Source of the DNA: Solitalea koreensis
GTDB lineage: Bacteria > Bacteroidota > Bacteroidia > Sphingobacteriales > Sphingobacteriaceae
Assembly: GCF_900182575.1 (NCBI RefSeq)
Contig: NZ_FXSZ01000007.1
Coordinates: 94,682 to 158,681, forward strand
Direction: 5' to 3'
Length of the DNA: 64,000 nucleotides
Below, piece by piece: positions 1 to 10,110 of this stretch. The position numbers were made by a program, and so were the translations under genes. The notes under the pieces are model-generated. The model made no database searches and was not told the origin of the DNA. It saw only the letters and a program-made list of their open reading frames with translations. Position 1 is the stretch's first letter; each line of letters starts with the position of its first letter.

Positions 1-44
1 AATTCTTACGTTTTTGTCGTCTAGTTGTAAAAGTGTAAGAATTT

Positions 45-1151
45 ATGAATTTTACAAAATATAAATCTGAGGATTTTGCTTGTGACGAAACTTTTCAGAA
101 GTATTGTTTAGGTGAAGGAAATGAGAGTACTGTTTTTTGGGAAAGTTGGATACAGGCCAATCCTGATAGGCAAGATGATATCGAAGAGGCTAAGCGCCTG
201 GTGAATATTTTAAGTGCAAAGCAGGGCAGAAAGATCAATCAATTGAATGAGTTGCAGCGAGCCATTCAGCAGAAAAAGTTATTTGTAGATGTTATTGACA
301 ATTTAACCAACGAAAGCAAAAAAAACACCATCAAGAAAAATGTAATTGTCAAATTTATACGAAATGCCGGTGGTATCGCAGCCCTATTAGTAATTGCTAT
401 GGGTATAATATACATTCAGCGAGCAAGACAAAAATCTACCATTTCACAACTCCACGTTCAGCCTGAAATCAAATATCAGGCTACTCTTCAAAAGAAAACG
501 GTTTTATTGCCTGATGGCAGTATTGTGGTTTTGAACAAGAACAGTACGCTAACATTAGCGGCTGGGTATAGCGCTGAATTTAGAGAGCTAAAATTAGTTG
601 GTGAAGCCTATTTTGATGTTAAACACGATGAGCAGCATCCCTTAACAGTGCATACTGCTTCTTTAAATGTAAAAGTGCTTGGCACGGCCTTTAATGTGAG
701 GGCATATCCCGGCCAGCATAAGATAGAAACAGCGCTGATTCGTGGGAAAGTAGTCGTTACGATGAATGACCAGAGTCAAAGCCCTATTATTTTAAAACCA
801 AATCAGAAAGTCATTGTGGAGCCGCCTTCAAAAACGCAGGAGCAACCAGGCGCTTACAAGGTTTCCAATTTCGCGGTGATGCCAATTGTTATGGATCCGG
901 TCAATCATAAAGCTGAAGAAACCACCTGGACACGCAAGCGATTGCAGGTGGTGGATGAACCACTGGAATCCATAGCAAAAAAAATGGAGGAATGGTACGG
1001 TGTTAATATCGTATTTGCCAATGATGCGGTAAAAAGGTATCGCTATACCGGAACGTTTGAAGATGAAACAGTGCCCAAGGTGCTGGATGCCTTACAACTA
1101 TCCTATCCGTTTAAGTTTGAAATGAGAAGGGACAGTATCTTCATTAAATAA
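45..1151 (+). CDS. FecR-type anti-sigma factor
   Basis: This is an inner-membrane anti-sigma factor that would sense the state of the SusC transporter downstream and control an ECF sigma factor, whose gene should lie just outside the left edge. The 368-residue protein has a short helical cytoplasmic N-terminus, one membrane segment around residues 107-126, a FecR domain at about 155-255 containing LLPDGSIVVLNKNSTL and VLGTAFNVRAYPG, and a C-terminal DUF4974-like domain from about 300, where such proteins contact the TonB-dependent transporter. It begins at the first ATG of the window. The SusC gene 174 bp downstream has the N-terminal STN domain expected of a transporter that signals to FecR, so the pairing is consistent. 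Confidence 0.92.
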   Translation: MNFTKYKSEDFACDETFQKYCLGEGNESTVFWESWIQANPDRQDDIEEAKRLVNILSAKQGRKINQLNELQRAIQQKKLFVDVIDNLTNESKKNTIKKNVIVKFIRNAGGIAALLVIAMGIIYIQRARQKSTISQLHVQPEIKYQATLQKKTVLLPDGSIVVLNKNSTLTLAAGYSAEFRELKLVGEAYFDVKHDEQHPLTVHTASLNVKVLGTAFNVRAYPGQHKIETALIRGKVVVTMNDQSQSPIILKPNQKVIVEPPSKTQEQPGAYKVSNFAVMPIVMDPVNHKAEETTWTRKRLQVVDEPLESIAKKMEEWYGVNIVFANDAVKRYRYTGTFEDETVPKVLDALQLSYPFKFEMRRDSIFIK

Positions 1152-1180
1152 TCCAAAACAAGTTTAAATATGGAAACACA

Positions 1181-1254
1181 GGGGGAAGGTGCGGACACAC
1201 CCTATCCGATTGTAAAAAAGTAGAAAAAGGGGAAGGTGCGGACACACCCTCCCC
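1181..1254. repeat. two direct repeats forming hairpins between fecR and susC
   Basis: A 22-nt unit occurs at 1182-1203 and exactly again at 1229-1250. Each copy contains GGTG, a CGGACA loop and CACC. The second copy extends to a longer interrupted stem, GGGG (1229-1232) with CCCC (1251-1254) around the inner GGTG/CACC. There is no U-run, so this is not a typical terminator. It lies in the leader of the susC transcript and could be an attenuator, a protein-binding site or a dispersed repeat; the sequence does not decide between them. Confidence 0.5.
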
Positions 1255-1324
1255 GCAATTACATAAATCAATTAGCTATTAGAATCTCTAACTAAATTAA
1301 TTTATCACTTAGCAACCCAAAATT

Positions 1325-4300
1325 ATGACAAAAAATCAACTTTTTAACCATGTAAGGCGATTTCATATCCCAGACAAGATACTACGAATTATGAAATTAA
1401 CTTTTTTAATGCTTACGGTCATCTGTATGCAGGTTTCGGCAAGCAGTTTTGGCCAAGGCACAATATCACTGAAATTAAAAAAGACAAGTATTCAAAAGGT
1501 ATTAGATGAAATTGAAAAGCAAACGGCATACAGGTTTGTTTACAGTAGTTGTTGCATGCAGGAAGACAAAAAAGTATCGGTTAATGCCGATGGCGCTGAT
1601 TTAAAAGTCGTAATGCAAGAGGCCCTGTTCCAAACAGGTTTAAGTTATATTCTGAAAGATAATGGTCTTGTAGTAATTACTCCTACTGTTTCTACAGAGG
1701 CATATGTTATAGATGAAATAGTGGTTAAAGGTAAAGTGTCTGATGCAAGCGGGCCACTTCCAGGTGTTTCTGTGAGTGCAGAAGGAACATCTATAGGAAC
1801 AAGTACTGATGCAGATGGTAACTATTCTATTAAGGTTCCGGCTAAAGCAACATTAATATTTTCCTTTACAGGTTATACTACTAAAAAAGTATCGGTTAGT
1901 AATCAGTCTGTTATAAATGTTAATCTAGTTCAGGATGTTAAGGCCTTGGATGAAATAGTAGTAGTGGGTTATGGCACTCAAAAAAAAGCGAGTTTAACAA
2001 GCGCTGTGGCAACGGTGAATACCAAAGAAATGTCAAATATTCCTGCTTCCAATTTATCAAATGTTTTGGCGGGCAGAGCTTCTGGCGTTTTTGTGCAATC
2101 AGCAACCGGTATTCCAGGGCAGTCTTCGGCTGTGCGGATTCGCTCTGCATCTTCCTGGAATGCAGCTCCTCCTTTATTTGTAATCGATGGGGTTGTTAGA
2201 GATCAAAGTGCATTCGATGCTTTAGATCCCAATCAAATCGAGAATCTAAGCATTTTAAAAGATGCCTCTTCTACCGCTATTTATGGTTCTCGTGCCTCAA
2301 ACGGGGTTTTGTTGGTTACCACAAAAACGGGTAAAAAGGGAAAAATGCAAGTGCAATTCAATTCTGTAGCGGGTGTATATAGTAAGCCTGCGGTACAATT
2401 TCAATACATGCCACTGCTTAAAGCAGCTGACATCGTCAATAATTTGTATGCGCCTGAAGTAAAATACAATGATTTTGATAAACAATGGATCGCTAAAAAC
2501 AATCCAGATGCTAGAATTTATTTTAATGAAGTGTATCAAAATCCCTTTACGCAAAAACATGGGTTAAACATTTCGGGCGGTAGTGATGACGTGACATATT
2601 TTATAGGCGGTAATTTTTTTGATGAGAAAGGTTTTTTGCCTGGTTTAAAAAGCAATAAATACAATTTGCGTGGTAATGTTTCAACCAAACTGAACAAGGA
2701 TTTATCAGTAGGCTTAAATCTGAATTTCAACAATAATAATCGACAATCAATTGCTGCAGCACTTGCTTCTCAAAATGATTTATCGGGGTTCTATGAAAAA
2801 TTATTTTACCTGGGCTCTGGTATTGCCCCTGCCTACATCGATGGTAAACCTGTAGATCCGGGATGGTTAGGAGGTAATCCTATTGAAGTTATGCGTAATG
2901 GTGGATATGTAAAATCCAATGATCAGCAACTGGATGCTTTGTTAACGGCAGAGTATAAGGTTCCTTTTATAAATGGACTTGCACTTAAAATGTTGTACAG
3001 CAAAAACATTGCTAATAGTTTTTCAAAATCATTTGCCCAAAAGACAACGCTATATAAATTTAAACCTGACCCAAATTCAAAAGCCGGTGTGTTGACAGAT
3101 GAAGTCACTGGTACTATTGAAAGTGGTTCACCGATTACAGCTTATGTTGACAATACTAACGGAAAAACAACGTCTTCACAACTAAATGGAATAATTACCT
3201 ATGATAAAACAATAGGGCAACATTCAATAAGTGCTTTGGCTGCTTATGAACAATCAGAAGGTTATGATACGTATTCGTCTATCTATAAGCAAAACTTTCC
3301 CTATTTTACTACCGATCAATTCTCTTTTGCCAGTTCGGCAGCTGGAGACACGAAGGCATCCGGATATGAAACTTATTTGCCTGGTCGGATATCGTATATA
3401 GGAAGACTTAATTATGATTTTGCAGGAAAATATTTAGCATCTTTTTCTTTACGAGAAGACGGTTCCAGCAATTTTGCACCAGGTAAACGCTGGGGCTTAT
3501 TTCCGTCAGCATCTGCTGCATGGGTAATTTCAAGAGAATCTTTCTTTGAAAAGTGGGATAAAAAATCGTTTGTAGATCTTCTGAAACTGCGTTTGTCATA
3601 CGGTACTACCGGTAACGATCCTTCTTTTAATTATTTATGGAAGGAGCTTTACAACGCATCTTCTACTTACTATGCGCTTGGTGACCCTGTAGGTAATTCA
3701 AGTATGTTAGCCTATAACGGTATTTCTAACCCCAATTATACTTGGGAGACATCCAAAGCATTTAATTTAGGATTGGACTTTGGTTTCCTTCAACATTGGA
3801 ACCTTACAACCGAATTTTGGTCAAAGAAAACCTATGATATTTTAGGTACACGCATATTAACGCTGCCTATTGAATTTGGAACAAACTTCCCGCCTGAAAA
3901 TTATGGCAAAATGAATGCTAAAGGGTTGGAACTGGAATTAAGTTATCAGCGGGCGAAGCTGTTTACCGGATTTGAAATGAATGTTTCAGGCAATTTAGGG
4001 TTGGCCTCTACCGAGGTGGTTCAAATCGACGCCCCTGCCAATAGTTTAGCTGCTGAAAATCCTAATGGCAAGGCTTTGAATGCAATGGTGGGTTACCATG
4101 CAACCGGAATCATTAGAACGCAAAGCGATCTGAATGCTTTACCTGCCGACTTTACCATATTTGGGGCTAAGCCCGAATTAGGAATGATGGATTTTGAAGA
4201 CGTGTCAGGCCCTAAAGGGAAGCCCGACGGGAAAATTGATACGTACGATAAAGTCGTGATCGCCAAATATGGTAATGCGGGAAATACCGCAGCCAGTTAT

Positions 4301-4801
4301 AATGCCAATAATGCATTTGCATCCAACAATGCTCCAATTTCTTTTGGTTTAAATTTCAATTTTAATTACAAAGGCTTTTCTCTTGACATGCTTTGGGGAG
4401 GATTGGCAGGATACAAAATCCTGTATAATGATCCTTGGGGCCGCAGTTTCCCTGGTTTGGTTGCACCCATCTATTACCAAGATGCCTGGACTCCTGAAAA
4501 TCCGAATGGTACAGCCCCTAAACTTTTTCGCTCAGGCGACCCGAGGGAAAGTGGCTACAAAGTGGCATCAACTTATAACGTATATGACGGCTCTTTCATA
4601 AGGCTAAAAAATTTACAAGTTTCCTACGATCTTAAAAATATAGTTAAAGGAAAAGCTGGGTTTAAGTCGGCAAATGTATTTGTAGGCGCCACTAACTTGT
4701 TTACGTTTAGTCAATTTAAATATTACGACCCTGAAACATTTTCCGGTTCAAGCTATCCTGTGATGAAGACCGTGAATGCAGGTGTTAACTTCCAGTTTTA
4801 A
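1325..4801 (+). CDS. SusC/RagA TonB-dependent outer-membrane transporter with STN domain
   Basis: This is an outer-membrane beta-barrel that imports oligosaccharides with the SusD lipoprotein encoded next to it. In the 1158 residues the order is signal region (to about residue 44), STN/secretin domain (about 47-118, used for trans-envelope signalling to FecR), carboxypeptidase-like regulatory beta-sandwich (about 132-200), a TonB-box-like stretch LDEIVVVGYGTQKK near 208-221, plug domain (about 220-335), and barrel to the C-terminus, which ends in aromatic NFQF. The length and the SusC signature are normal. It follows fecR and precedes susD by 30 bp, so it is probably co-transcribed with susD and controlled by the ECF/FecR pair. 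Confidence 0.95.
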   Translation: MTKNQLFNHVRRFHIPDKILRIMKLTFLMLTVICMQVSASSFGQGTISLKLKKTSIQKVLDEIEKQTAYRFVYSSCCMQEDKKVSVNADGADLKVVMQEALFQTGLSYILKDNGLVVITPTVSTEAYVIDEIVVKGKVSDASGPLPGVSVSAEGTSIGTSTDADGNYSIKVPAKATLIFSFTGYTTKKVSVSNQSVINVNLVQDVKALDEIVVVGYGTQKKASLTSAVATVNTKEMSNIPASNLSNVLAGRASGVFVQSATGIPGQSSAVRIRSASSWNAAPPLFVIDGVVRDQSAFDALDPNQIENLSILKDASSTAIYGSRASNGVLLVTTKTGKKGKMQVQFNSVAGVYSKPAVQFQYMPLLKAADIVNNLYAPEVKYNDFDKQWIAKNNPDARIYFNEVYQNPFTQKHGLNISGGSDDVTYFIGGNFFDEKGFLPGLKSNKYNLRGNVSTKLNKDLSVGLNLNFNNNNRQSIAAALASQNDLSGFYEKLFYLGSGIAPAYIDGKPVDPGWLGGNPIEVMRNGGYVKSNDQQLDALLTAEYKVPFINGLALKMLYSKNIANSFSKSFAQKTTLYKFKPDPNSKAGVLTDEVTGTIESGSPITAYVDNTNGKTTSSQLNGIITYDKTIGQHSISALAAYEQSEGYDTYSSIYKQNFPYFTTDQFSFASSAAGDTKASGYETYLPGRISYIGRLNYDFAGKYLASFSLREDGSSNFAPGKRWGLFPSASAAWVISRESFFEKWDKKSFVDLLKLRLSYGTTGNDPSFNYLWKELYNASSTYYALGDPVGNSSMLAYNGISNPNYTWETSKAFNLGLDFGFLQHWNLTTEFWSKKTYDILGTRILTLPIEFGTNFPPENYGKMNAKGLELELSYQRAKLFTGFEMNVSGNLGLASTEVVQIDAPANSLAAENPNGKALNAMVGYHATGIIRTQSDLNALPADFTIFGAKPELGMMDFEDVSGPKGKPDGKIDTYDKVVIAKYGNAGNTAASYNANNAFASNNAPISFGLNFNFNYKGFSLDMLWGGLAGYKILYNDPWGRSFPGLVAPIYYQDAWTPENPNGTAPKLFRSGDPRESGYKVASTYNVYDGSFIRLKNLQVSYDLKNIVKGKAGFKSANVFVGATNLFTFSQFKYYDPETFSGSSYPVMKTVNAGVNFQF

Positions 4802-4831
4802 TTATTTGTGTATTACTAAAATGCTTTATAA

Positions 4832-6715
4832 ATGAAAAATATTTTTTCAACCACATTAGTATGTGCAATTGCTTTTTCACTGTTTTTCAGCAGTTGTCGT
4901 AAAGATATATTGGACAAAGGGCCGATGAATACGCTGGATGAAGCAAAAATTTGGGGTAATGCAACCGCTGCAACTGCATTCTTAGACACCATATATTATA
5001 ATCTTATGCCCGGCATGGCTTATGGAACCGGCAATCCCGGAGGTTGCTCTAAAGGTATGAATAACTGGTTTTGGGGAGGATGGAATACAAATACGCAACT
5101 TGTACAATATGGTAATTTTACCGGTACGGATGAAGCGGCGCCAACCGATATGGAAACGTCCAGGTACTTATTAGGTACAGCTACGTATGATTGGCTTGAA
5201 AATTACGACAGAGCCGATGTTTCCGAAGGGTGGGCCGTGAAAACGTATGGAAGCATACGCAGCATCAATCAAATTTTGTCAAAAATTGACAACGCAACGT
5301 TTGATGAGGGAAATAAAAATTGGATAAAAGGACAAGCCTTATTTTTCAGAGCCTGGGCTTACCATTCATTAGTAAAAGATGTGGGAGGAATGCCTTTGAT
5401 TTTGGAGCCTCAGCCAGTTGGTGATTTATCAGCTATTCAAAAGCCCCGCAATAAAACTTCAGAATGCGTTACACAAATTCTGAAAGACTTGGATGATGCG
5501 ATTGCTTTATTGCCGGATAGTTGGGGAGGCAAAGATGCCGGCCGTATCGATAAAGGTGCTGCGATGGCGTTTAAAGGAAGGGTGTTGTTATTCTATGCCA
5601 GCCCATTGTTCAACGGCTTAAACGGCCTTGCAACCTGGCAAAAAGCTTACGACGCCAATTTAGCAGCAAAGAATTTTTTAGATGCAAAGGGAAAAGGATT
5701 ATATCCGGTTTTTGGTAAAATCTGGGATGATGAAATGAACAAAGAAGTGATCATGGTAAGACGATTTAACTATCCTGATTCGTATTATCCGGCTCCTGGT
5801 TTTGTTCCTTTGTTTGCTTCGGCCGATGACTGGGAATCCGATTGTCCTTCATGGGAACTCTTAAAAGCATTCCCAATGAAAGATGGTTCTGCATTCAACC
5901 CTGTTACTGCTGCTGATTACGAAAAGTATTTTCTCAACCGTGATGACCGTTTTTATGCAACCGTATTGTATAATGGAGCTCCTGTTATGTGGAGTACAAA
6001 ATGGCAAAAACAGAATGTGTATAATTGGTCTTTCCTGCAATTTGGCCAAATTGATGCAAGCCAAAATTGTCATGATTTGAGCAGCTGGAAATATAAAAAT
6101 GATTTAAACCAGTCATGGTCAGGTCTTACCGACTTGTCTCCCAATTGTACTTACAGGGCCAAAGGCGTAGATAAAACAGCCCCTGATGCCAACCACTCGG
6201 CTACCGACTGGCCGGAGATACGTTATGCTGAAGTATTGTTAAATCTGGCAGAAGCTGCTTTTGAATCAGGAAGAGGTGCTGGTGAGGTGCTTGGTTATTT
6301 AACGCCTATTCGCCAACGGGCAGGCATAAGCTCAGGTACAGGAAATTATGGGTTAAATACAGCTGATTTGCGTCAGGCCATTCATGATGAGCGATTTGTG
6401 GAATTAGCCTTTGAAAACAAACGTTGGGACGACTTACGTCGCTGGAAAGCCTTTAACTACTTAAGATCGTTGGGTAAACGACATGGGTTTGCGGTTATTT
6501 TAAAACCTGGAGCAGCTTTGCCCGGAAAGTTTGATGATATTAAGCAACCTGCGGTATACACCAAGTTTGCTTGTAGTGTTGTAAATGGCGATAAAGCACC
6601 AATTAATATTCAGGATAAACAATATTTGTTTGGGTTACCATACAGTATTTTACAGCGTAACCCTAAACTACAACAAAACAATACCTGGGGCGGTAGTTTC
6701 GACCCATTTCAATAG
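4832..6715 (+). CDS. SusD/RagB family surface glycan-binding lipoprotein
   Basis: This is a surface lipoprotein that acts as the lid and glycan receptor for the SusC barrel encoded just upstream. The signal peptide ends in the lipobox FFSSC, with Cys22 the likely lipidated residue. The SusD fold is supported by the TPR-like helical segments (IKGQALFFRAWAYHSLVKDVGG at about 165-186, RYAEVLLNLAEA at about 464-475), the DERFVELAFENKRWDDLRRW signature near 516-535 and the terminal LQQNNTWGG motif. The 627-residue length is on the long side of the family but within range. Confidence 0.94.
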   Translation: MKNIFSTTLVCAIAFSLFFSSCRKDILDKGPMNTLDEAKIWGNATAATAFLDTIYYNLMPGMAYGTGNPGGCSKGMNNWFWGGWNTNTQLVQYGNFTGTDEAAPTDMETSRYLLGTATYDWLENYDRADVSEGWAVKTYGSIRSINQILSKIDNATFDEGNKNWIKGQALFFRAWAYHSLVKDVGGMPLILEPQPVGDLSAIQKPRNKTSECVTQILKDLDDAIALLPDSWGGKDAGRIDKGAAMAFKGRVLLFYASPLFNGLNGLATWQKAYDANLAAKNFLDAKGKGLYPVFGKIWDDEMNKEVIMVRRFNYPDSYYPAPGFVPLFASADDWESDCPSWELLKAFPMKDGSAFNPVTAADYEKYFLNRDDRFYATVLYNGAPVMWSTKWQKQNVYNWSFLQFGQIDASQNCHDLSSWKYKNDLNQSWSGLTDLSPNCTYRAKGVDKTAPDANHSATDWPEIRYAEVLLNLAEAAFESGRGAGEVLGYLTPIRQRAGISSGTGNYGLNTADLRQAIHDERFVELAFENKRWDDLRRWKAFNYLRSLGKRHGFAVILKPGAALPGKFDDIKQPAVYTKFACSVVNGDKAPINIQDKQYLFGLPYSILQRNPKLQQNNTWGGSFDPFQ

Positions 6716-6782
6716 TGTCAATGCGATTACGATTGGATTGAACGGAGCGCTTCACTAAGCTGAATAATGCCATTTTTTGTTC

Positions 6783-6816
6783 ATGTTGAGACCCGGTAGC
6801 TATCGGGTCTCAACAT
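6783..6816. terminator. near-perfect palindrome after susD
   Basis: A 34-nt palindrome with arms ATGTTGAGACCCG and CGGGTCTCAACAT pairs over 13 bp and continues into a TAGCTA centre with one wobble. No U-run follows on the plus strand. On position it could end or stabilise the first susCD transcript before the gene at 6862. The missing U-run leaves open an RNA-processing or repeat origin. Confidence 0.45.
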
Positions 6817-6861
6817 CTGTTTCACGGTGACAAGACAGCCGAAATTTTAAACCCATTGGTT

Positions 6862-9243
6862 ATGAACATTAGAAGAAAATTAGGGCTTTTGATCGCTCTG
6901 CTTATAATCAACAATCCCGGTTTTTCGCAGGTTGAAGAAAAAAATAACGGTTCATGGTTGTCATTAAAGGATGAAAAGACTCCATCCGTTATCAATGATT
7001 TTTTGCAGAACCTGAATGGAAAGATGCGGTTAATGGTAACCCAATATGAGAATAATCTACCTGAAAATAAGTTTTGTTTTAGCAGCAACTCGCTGAAGAC
7101 CGAAAATTGTACCTGGCAAACTGAAATAAAGATCAGCCGGTCGGCTACACAAAAAGATGAATTGAATGCTGAACTGAAATTCAAATTGGTTAGCGGCGAA
7201 ATAAAATCAGCCGGTGTGGCTTTGGCGATTGAGTTTAATCAATGGTCCGTTAATAATTATGTATTTGCACCGGCTATGGTATACGGGGGAAATAGGTTTA
7301 AAATTCTGCCCCAGAAGTATCCGCCTTTTATAAATGATGAAAAGGACCGGCCAATGGATATGCCTGTAACTACAACCAATATTTTGCACCTCAATCCGGA
7401 TGGGAGTCATGCTAAAATGGAAATGAATACAGGCAATCTAGCAACTCCGATGATGGGATTTTTTAACCCTACGGGTCATTCCGGTTTTTTGTTGCTGACC
7501 GAACAATCCACACGCTTTGGAAATAACGGGATGATTATAGAAGAAGATGCAGCAGTGAACAGTTTGAACAAAAGGATCAGTTTTATTGTGAATGCACCGG
7601 GGGTGAGAAAAGAAAGGTACGTGATGTGTGGAAGAGCGGCCTCGGGTGATAAAGCTGCAGATTGGAAAGCCGGAGATGAGGTCGTGTTCCGTTTTAATTT
7701 GTACAATTTTAAAGCAAAGAATCTTCCTGAATTTTATCAGAAAGTTTTTTCAGAACGAAAAGCATTGAGTGGCCAAAATAGTTTTGCAAACGTTACGCCT
7801 TACAGTGAAGCGGCCAGATTGATCGTTGAAATGCACAATAAAAATAGGTGGGTCAATAACGATTCCCTTGCTTATTATTGTTCTCATTATAGTTCTCAGC
7901 CAGGTGACAGTCCTTATGCTTACCAAATTGGCTGGAGCGGTTTGCCTACTTTTTCCTTTCCGCAATTAATCATGGATACCCCTGAACGGTTGGAACGTGT
8001 GGTCCGTTCATTTAACGACATGCTTTTCAAAGCCCAAGCACCAACCGGTCTGTTTTATGCCATTAATAAAAACGGAAAAATTTACGGCGACCCGCACGGT
8101 CAGATGGATAAATTGACCAATATTGCCATGATGCGCCGAAGTATGGAAGTTTTGTACTTTGGAGTAAAGTCACTTGATATGTTTAAAAAACATCACCATG
8201 AGGAAATGATAAAGCCTCAATGGGAGTCGAATCTGAAAAGATGTGCCGATGGATTGATGCAGGTTTGGAATAAGTACGGTCAATTCGGACAGTTTATTAA
8301 TGCCGACAATCTGGAGATGTATATCAATGGTTCTTCGGCTGGTGCTTATGCAGGTGCAGGATTAGCATTGGCATCGGTTTATTTTAACGATAAAAAATAC
8401 CTTGAGCTTGCCGAAACATCCACCACATACTATTACAACAACTTTTTTCTGAAGGGGTATTCAGGTGGTGGACCTTCTGAAATCATGCAGTCTCCTGATA
8501 GCGAAACGGTTGTTAATATGCTGGAAGCATGCATGGTGCTTTTTGATGTTACTCAAAAAAGCGAATGGATTGAAAAGGCAAAATTTATTGCGAATTACAT
8601 GTCAACATACATGGTATCCTATGATTATCAATTTCCGACGGGGAGTGCCATGCAAAAAGCCGGAACACATGCCGCAGGCAGTATTTTTGCCAGCTCCCAG
8701 AATAATCACAGTGCTCCGGGTTATTATATTTTGCCCGGCGACATGTTGTTAAAGCTTTATCGGGCCACCGGCGATGAAAAAATTGCAGCACTTTATAAAG
8801 ATCAAACGCATAACGTTATTCAATATGTGGGCGCTCCGCATAATCCATTGCGAACACAAAGTGGTTTTGTAACTGAAAGGGTGCAGCTATCTGATTGGGA
8901 AGGAAATAATCAGGGTTTTGTAGATTACGGAGATTCCAATATGGCCTGGGAAATATTGGCAGCGCTTTCCGCTACCATGAATCCTGGTATTTATTTGCAT
9001 ACCGATGACTCCACTTTTTTAGTGATGGATCATATCGAAGCAAAAATCATAGAACGAAATCAATCTGGTGTAAGTATCAGTATAACAAATCCTACACCTT
9101 ACGATGCCAATGTTTCCATTTTATCCGAAACAGCTGCCCAAGCCAAAAAGCCTTTGCCGCTCAATGGTTTTGTTAATTGGCAAAAGGTGAATGTGAAAGC
9201 AGGTGAAACCAAAACTATTTATATTAATAAAGAGCCTTCTTGA
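6862..9243 (+). CDS. secreted six-hairpin (alpha/alpha toroid)-like protein, probable glycan-active enzyme
   Basis: I do not recognise a specific family. The start chosen is ATG 6862 (MNIRRK...); a TTG two codons earlier is open but less likely. A signal peptide ends near NNPGFSQ. Residues about 25-300 look like a beta-sandwich with many short strands. Residues about 310-700 are helical, with repeated aromatic and Gly-rich turns such as INGSSAGAYAGAGLALASVYF and QNNHSAPGYYILPGDML, as in alpha/alpha-toroid lyases and six-hairpin hydrolases. The C-terminus returns to beta structure (SVSITNPTPYDANVSIL). Its place between two susCD pairs argues for a periplasmic hydrolase or lyase of the target glycan. 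No catalytic residues can be assigned with confidence. Confidence 0.6.
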   Translation: MNIRRKLGLLIALLIINNPGFSQVEEKNNGSWLSLKDEKTPSVINDFLQNLNGKMRLMVTQYENNLPENKFCFSSNSLKTENCTWQTEIKISRSATQKDELNAELKFKLVSGEIKSAGVALAIEFNQWSVNNYVFAPAMVYGGNRFKILPQKYPPFINDEKDRPMDMPVTTTNILHLNPDGSHAKMEMNTGNLATPMMGFFNPTGHSGFLLLTEQSTRFGNNGMIIEEDAAVNSLNKRISFIVNAPGVRKERYVMCGRAASGDKAADWKAGDEVVFRFNLYNFKAKNLPEFYQKVFSERKALSGQNSFANVTPYSEAARLIVEMHNKNRWVNNDSLAYYCSHYSSQPGDSPYAYQIGWSGLPTFSFPQLIMDTPERLERVVRSFNDMLFKAQAPTGLFYAINKNGKIYGDPHGQMDKLTNIAMMRRSMEVLYFGVKSLDMFKKHHHEEMIKPQWESNLKRCADGLMQVWNKYGQFGQFINADNLEMYINGSSAGAYAGAGLALASVYFNDKKYLELAETSTTYYYNNFFLKGYSGGGPSEIMQSPDSETVVNMLEACMVLFDVTQKSEWIEKAKFIANYMSTYMVSYDYQFPTGSAMQKAGTHAAGSIFASSQNNHSAPGYYILPGDMLLKLYRATGDEKIAALYKDQTHNVIQYVGAPHNPLRTQSGFVTERVQLSDWEGNNQGFVDYGDSNMAWEILAALSATMNPGIYLHTDDSTFLVMDHIEAKIIERNQSGVSISITNPTPYDANVSILSETAAQAKKPLPLNGFVNWQKVNVKAGETKTIYINKEPS

Positions 9244-9279
9244 CGTTTTTCTCCTGTCGGTAATTTTCGCCTCCGTGGT

Positions 9280-9681
9280 CGGCTGGCGCTTCACTTGTCC
9301 CCCTGAGTGTAGTCGAAGGGTTTTTAACATCATGAAGCAGATGCTTCGACCGCTCAACATGACAAAAACAGGGTAGTTCATCTATTGCCTTTTTCAAATT
9401 AAATTCTGATTCAGTCGAACGATTTCAGTATTGGCTTAGTTGTTCTTTATCTCTTATCGGCGGCTGGCGCTTCACTTGTCCCCCTGAGTGTAGTCGAAGG
9501 GTTTTTAACATCATGAAGCAGATGCTTCGACCGCTCAACATGACAAAAACAGGGTAGTTCATCTATTGCCTTTTTCAAATTAAATTCTGATTCAGTCGAA
9601 CGATTTCAGTATTGGCTTAGTTGTTCTTTATCTCTTATCGGCGGCTGGCGCTTCACTTGTCACCCGGAGCGTAGTCGAAGG
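9280..9681. repeat. 181-bp tandem repeat with REP-like ends, 2.2 copies
   Basis: Two essentially identical 181-bp units (9280-9460 and 9461-9641) are followed by a third, partial and diverged copy to about 9681. Each unit starts with an imperfect inverted pair: TGAGTGTAGTCGAAGGG on the left and TGCTTCGACCGCTCAACATG on the right. This resembles the dispersed repeats often seen between Bacteroidota genes. The stretch from 9244 to 10110 otherwise holds no gene I can support; its second half should contain the promoter for the susC gene at 10111. Confidence 0.8.
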
Positions 9682-10110
9682 GTCTTCGGCTCATGTTGGC
9701 TTTTAATAATTGTTTACACATATAATCTGAGGAAATATGGGTATCCGTTCCTTGTGCGGGCAATTCAGGGAGTAGGAAATAAGCAGGGAAGAGCAAAAAA
9801 ACATCAAAAGATGTTAAAATTAGATTGTTGTTTAACATAGAAGCTTATTTTTTGTATGCGTTTTCGCTGGTTTTCTTTTCAAAGAGGTAGGTCTTTTTAT
9901 GATTTTTTTATAAGGTTTATGGCTTTAAATGCATTGTAAATACGGTTTTTGAGCTTTGCTTAACCTTTTTCAATAATGCTGGTTTTTTGGATTTTATGGT
10001 GAATCTTCAGGCAGTTTGCCAAGCGTAAAAAGAATAAGAAGAGGGCAAGTTAAGAGTGGTCGATCATGGTTATTGTGTGCAATTTGGGGTTTCACCATAA
10101 ATTAATAACT

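Noticed and set aside
9280..9681. Possible CRISPR-like array
   Set aside because: The units are 181 bp and contiguous with no unique spacers, so this is a tandem repeat.
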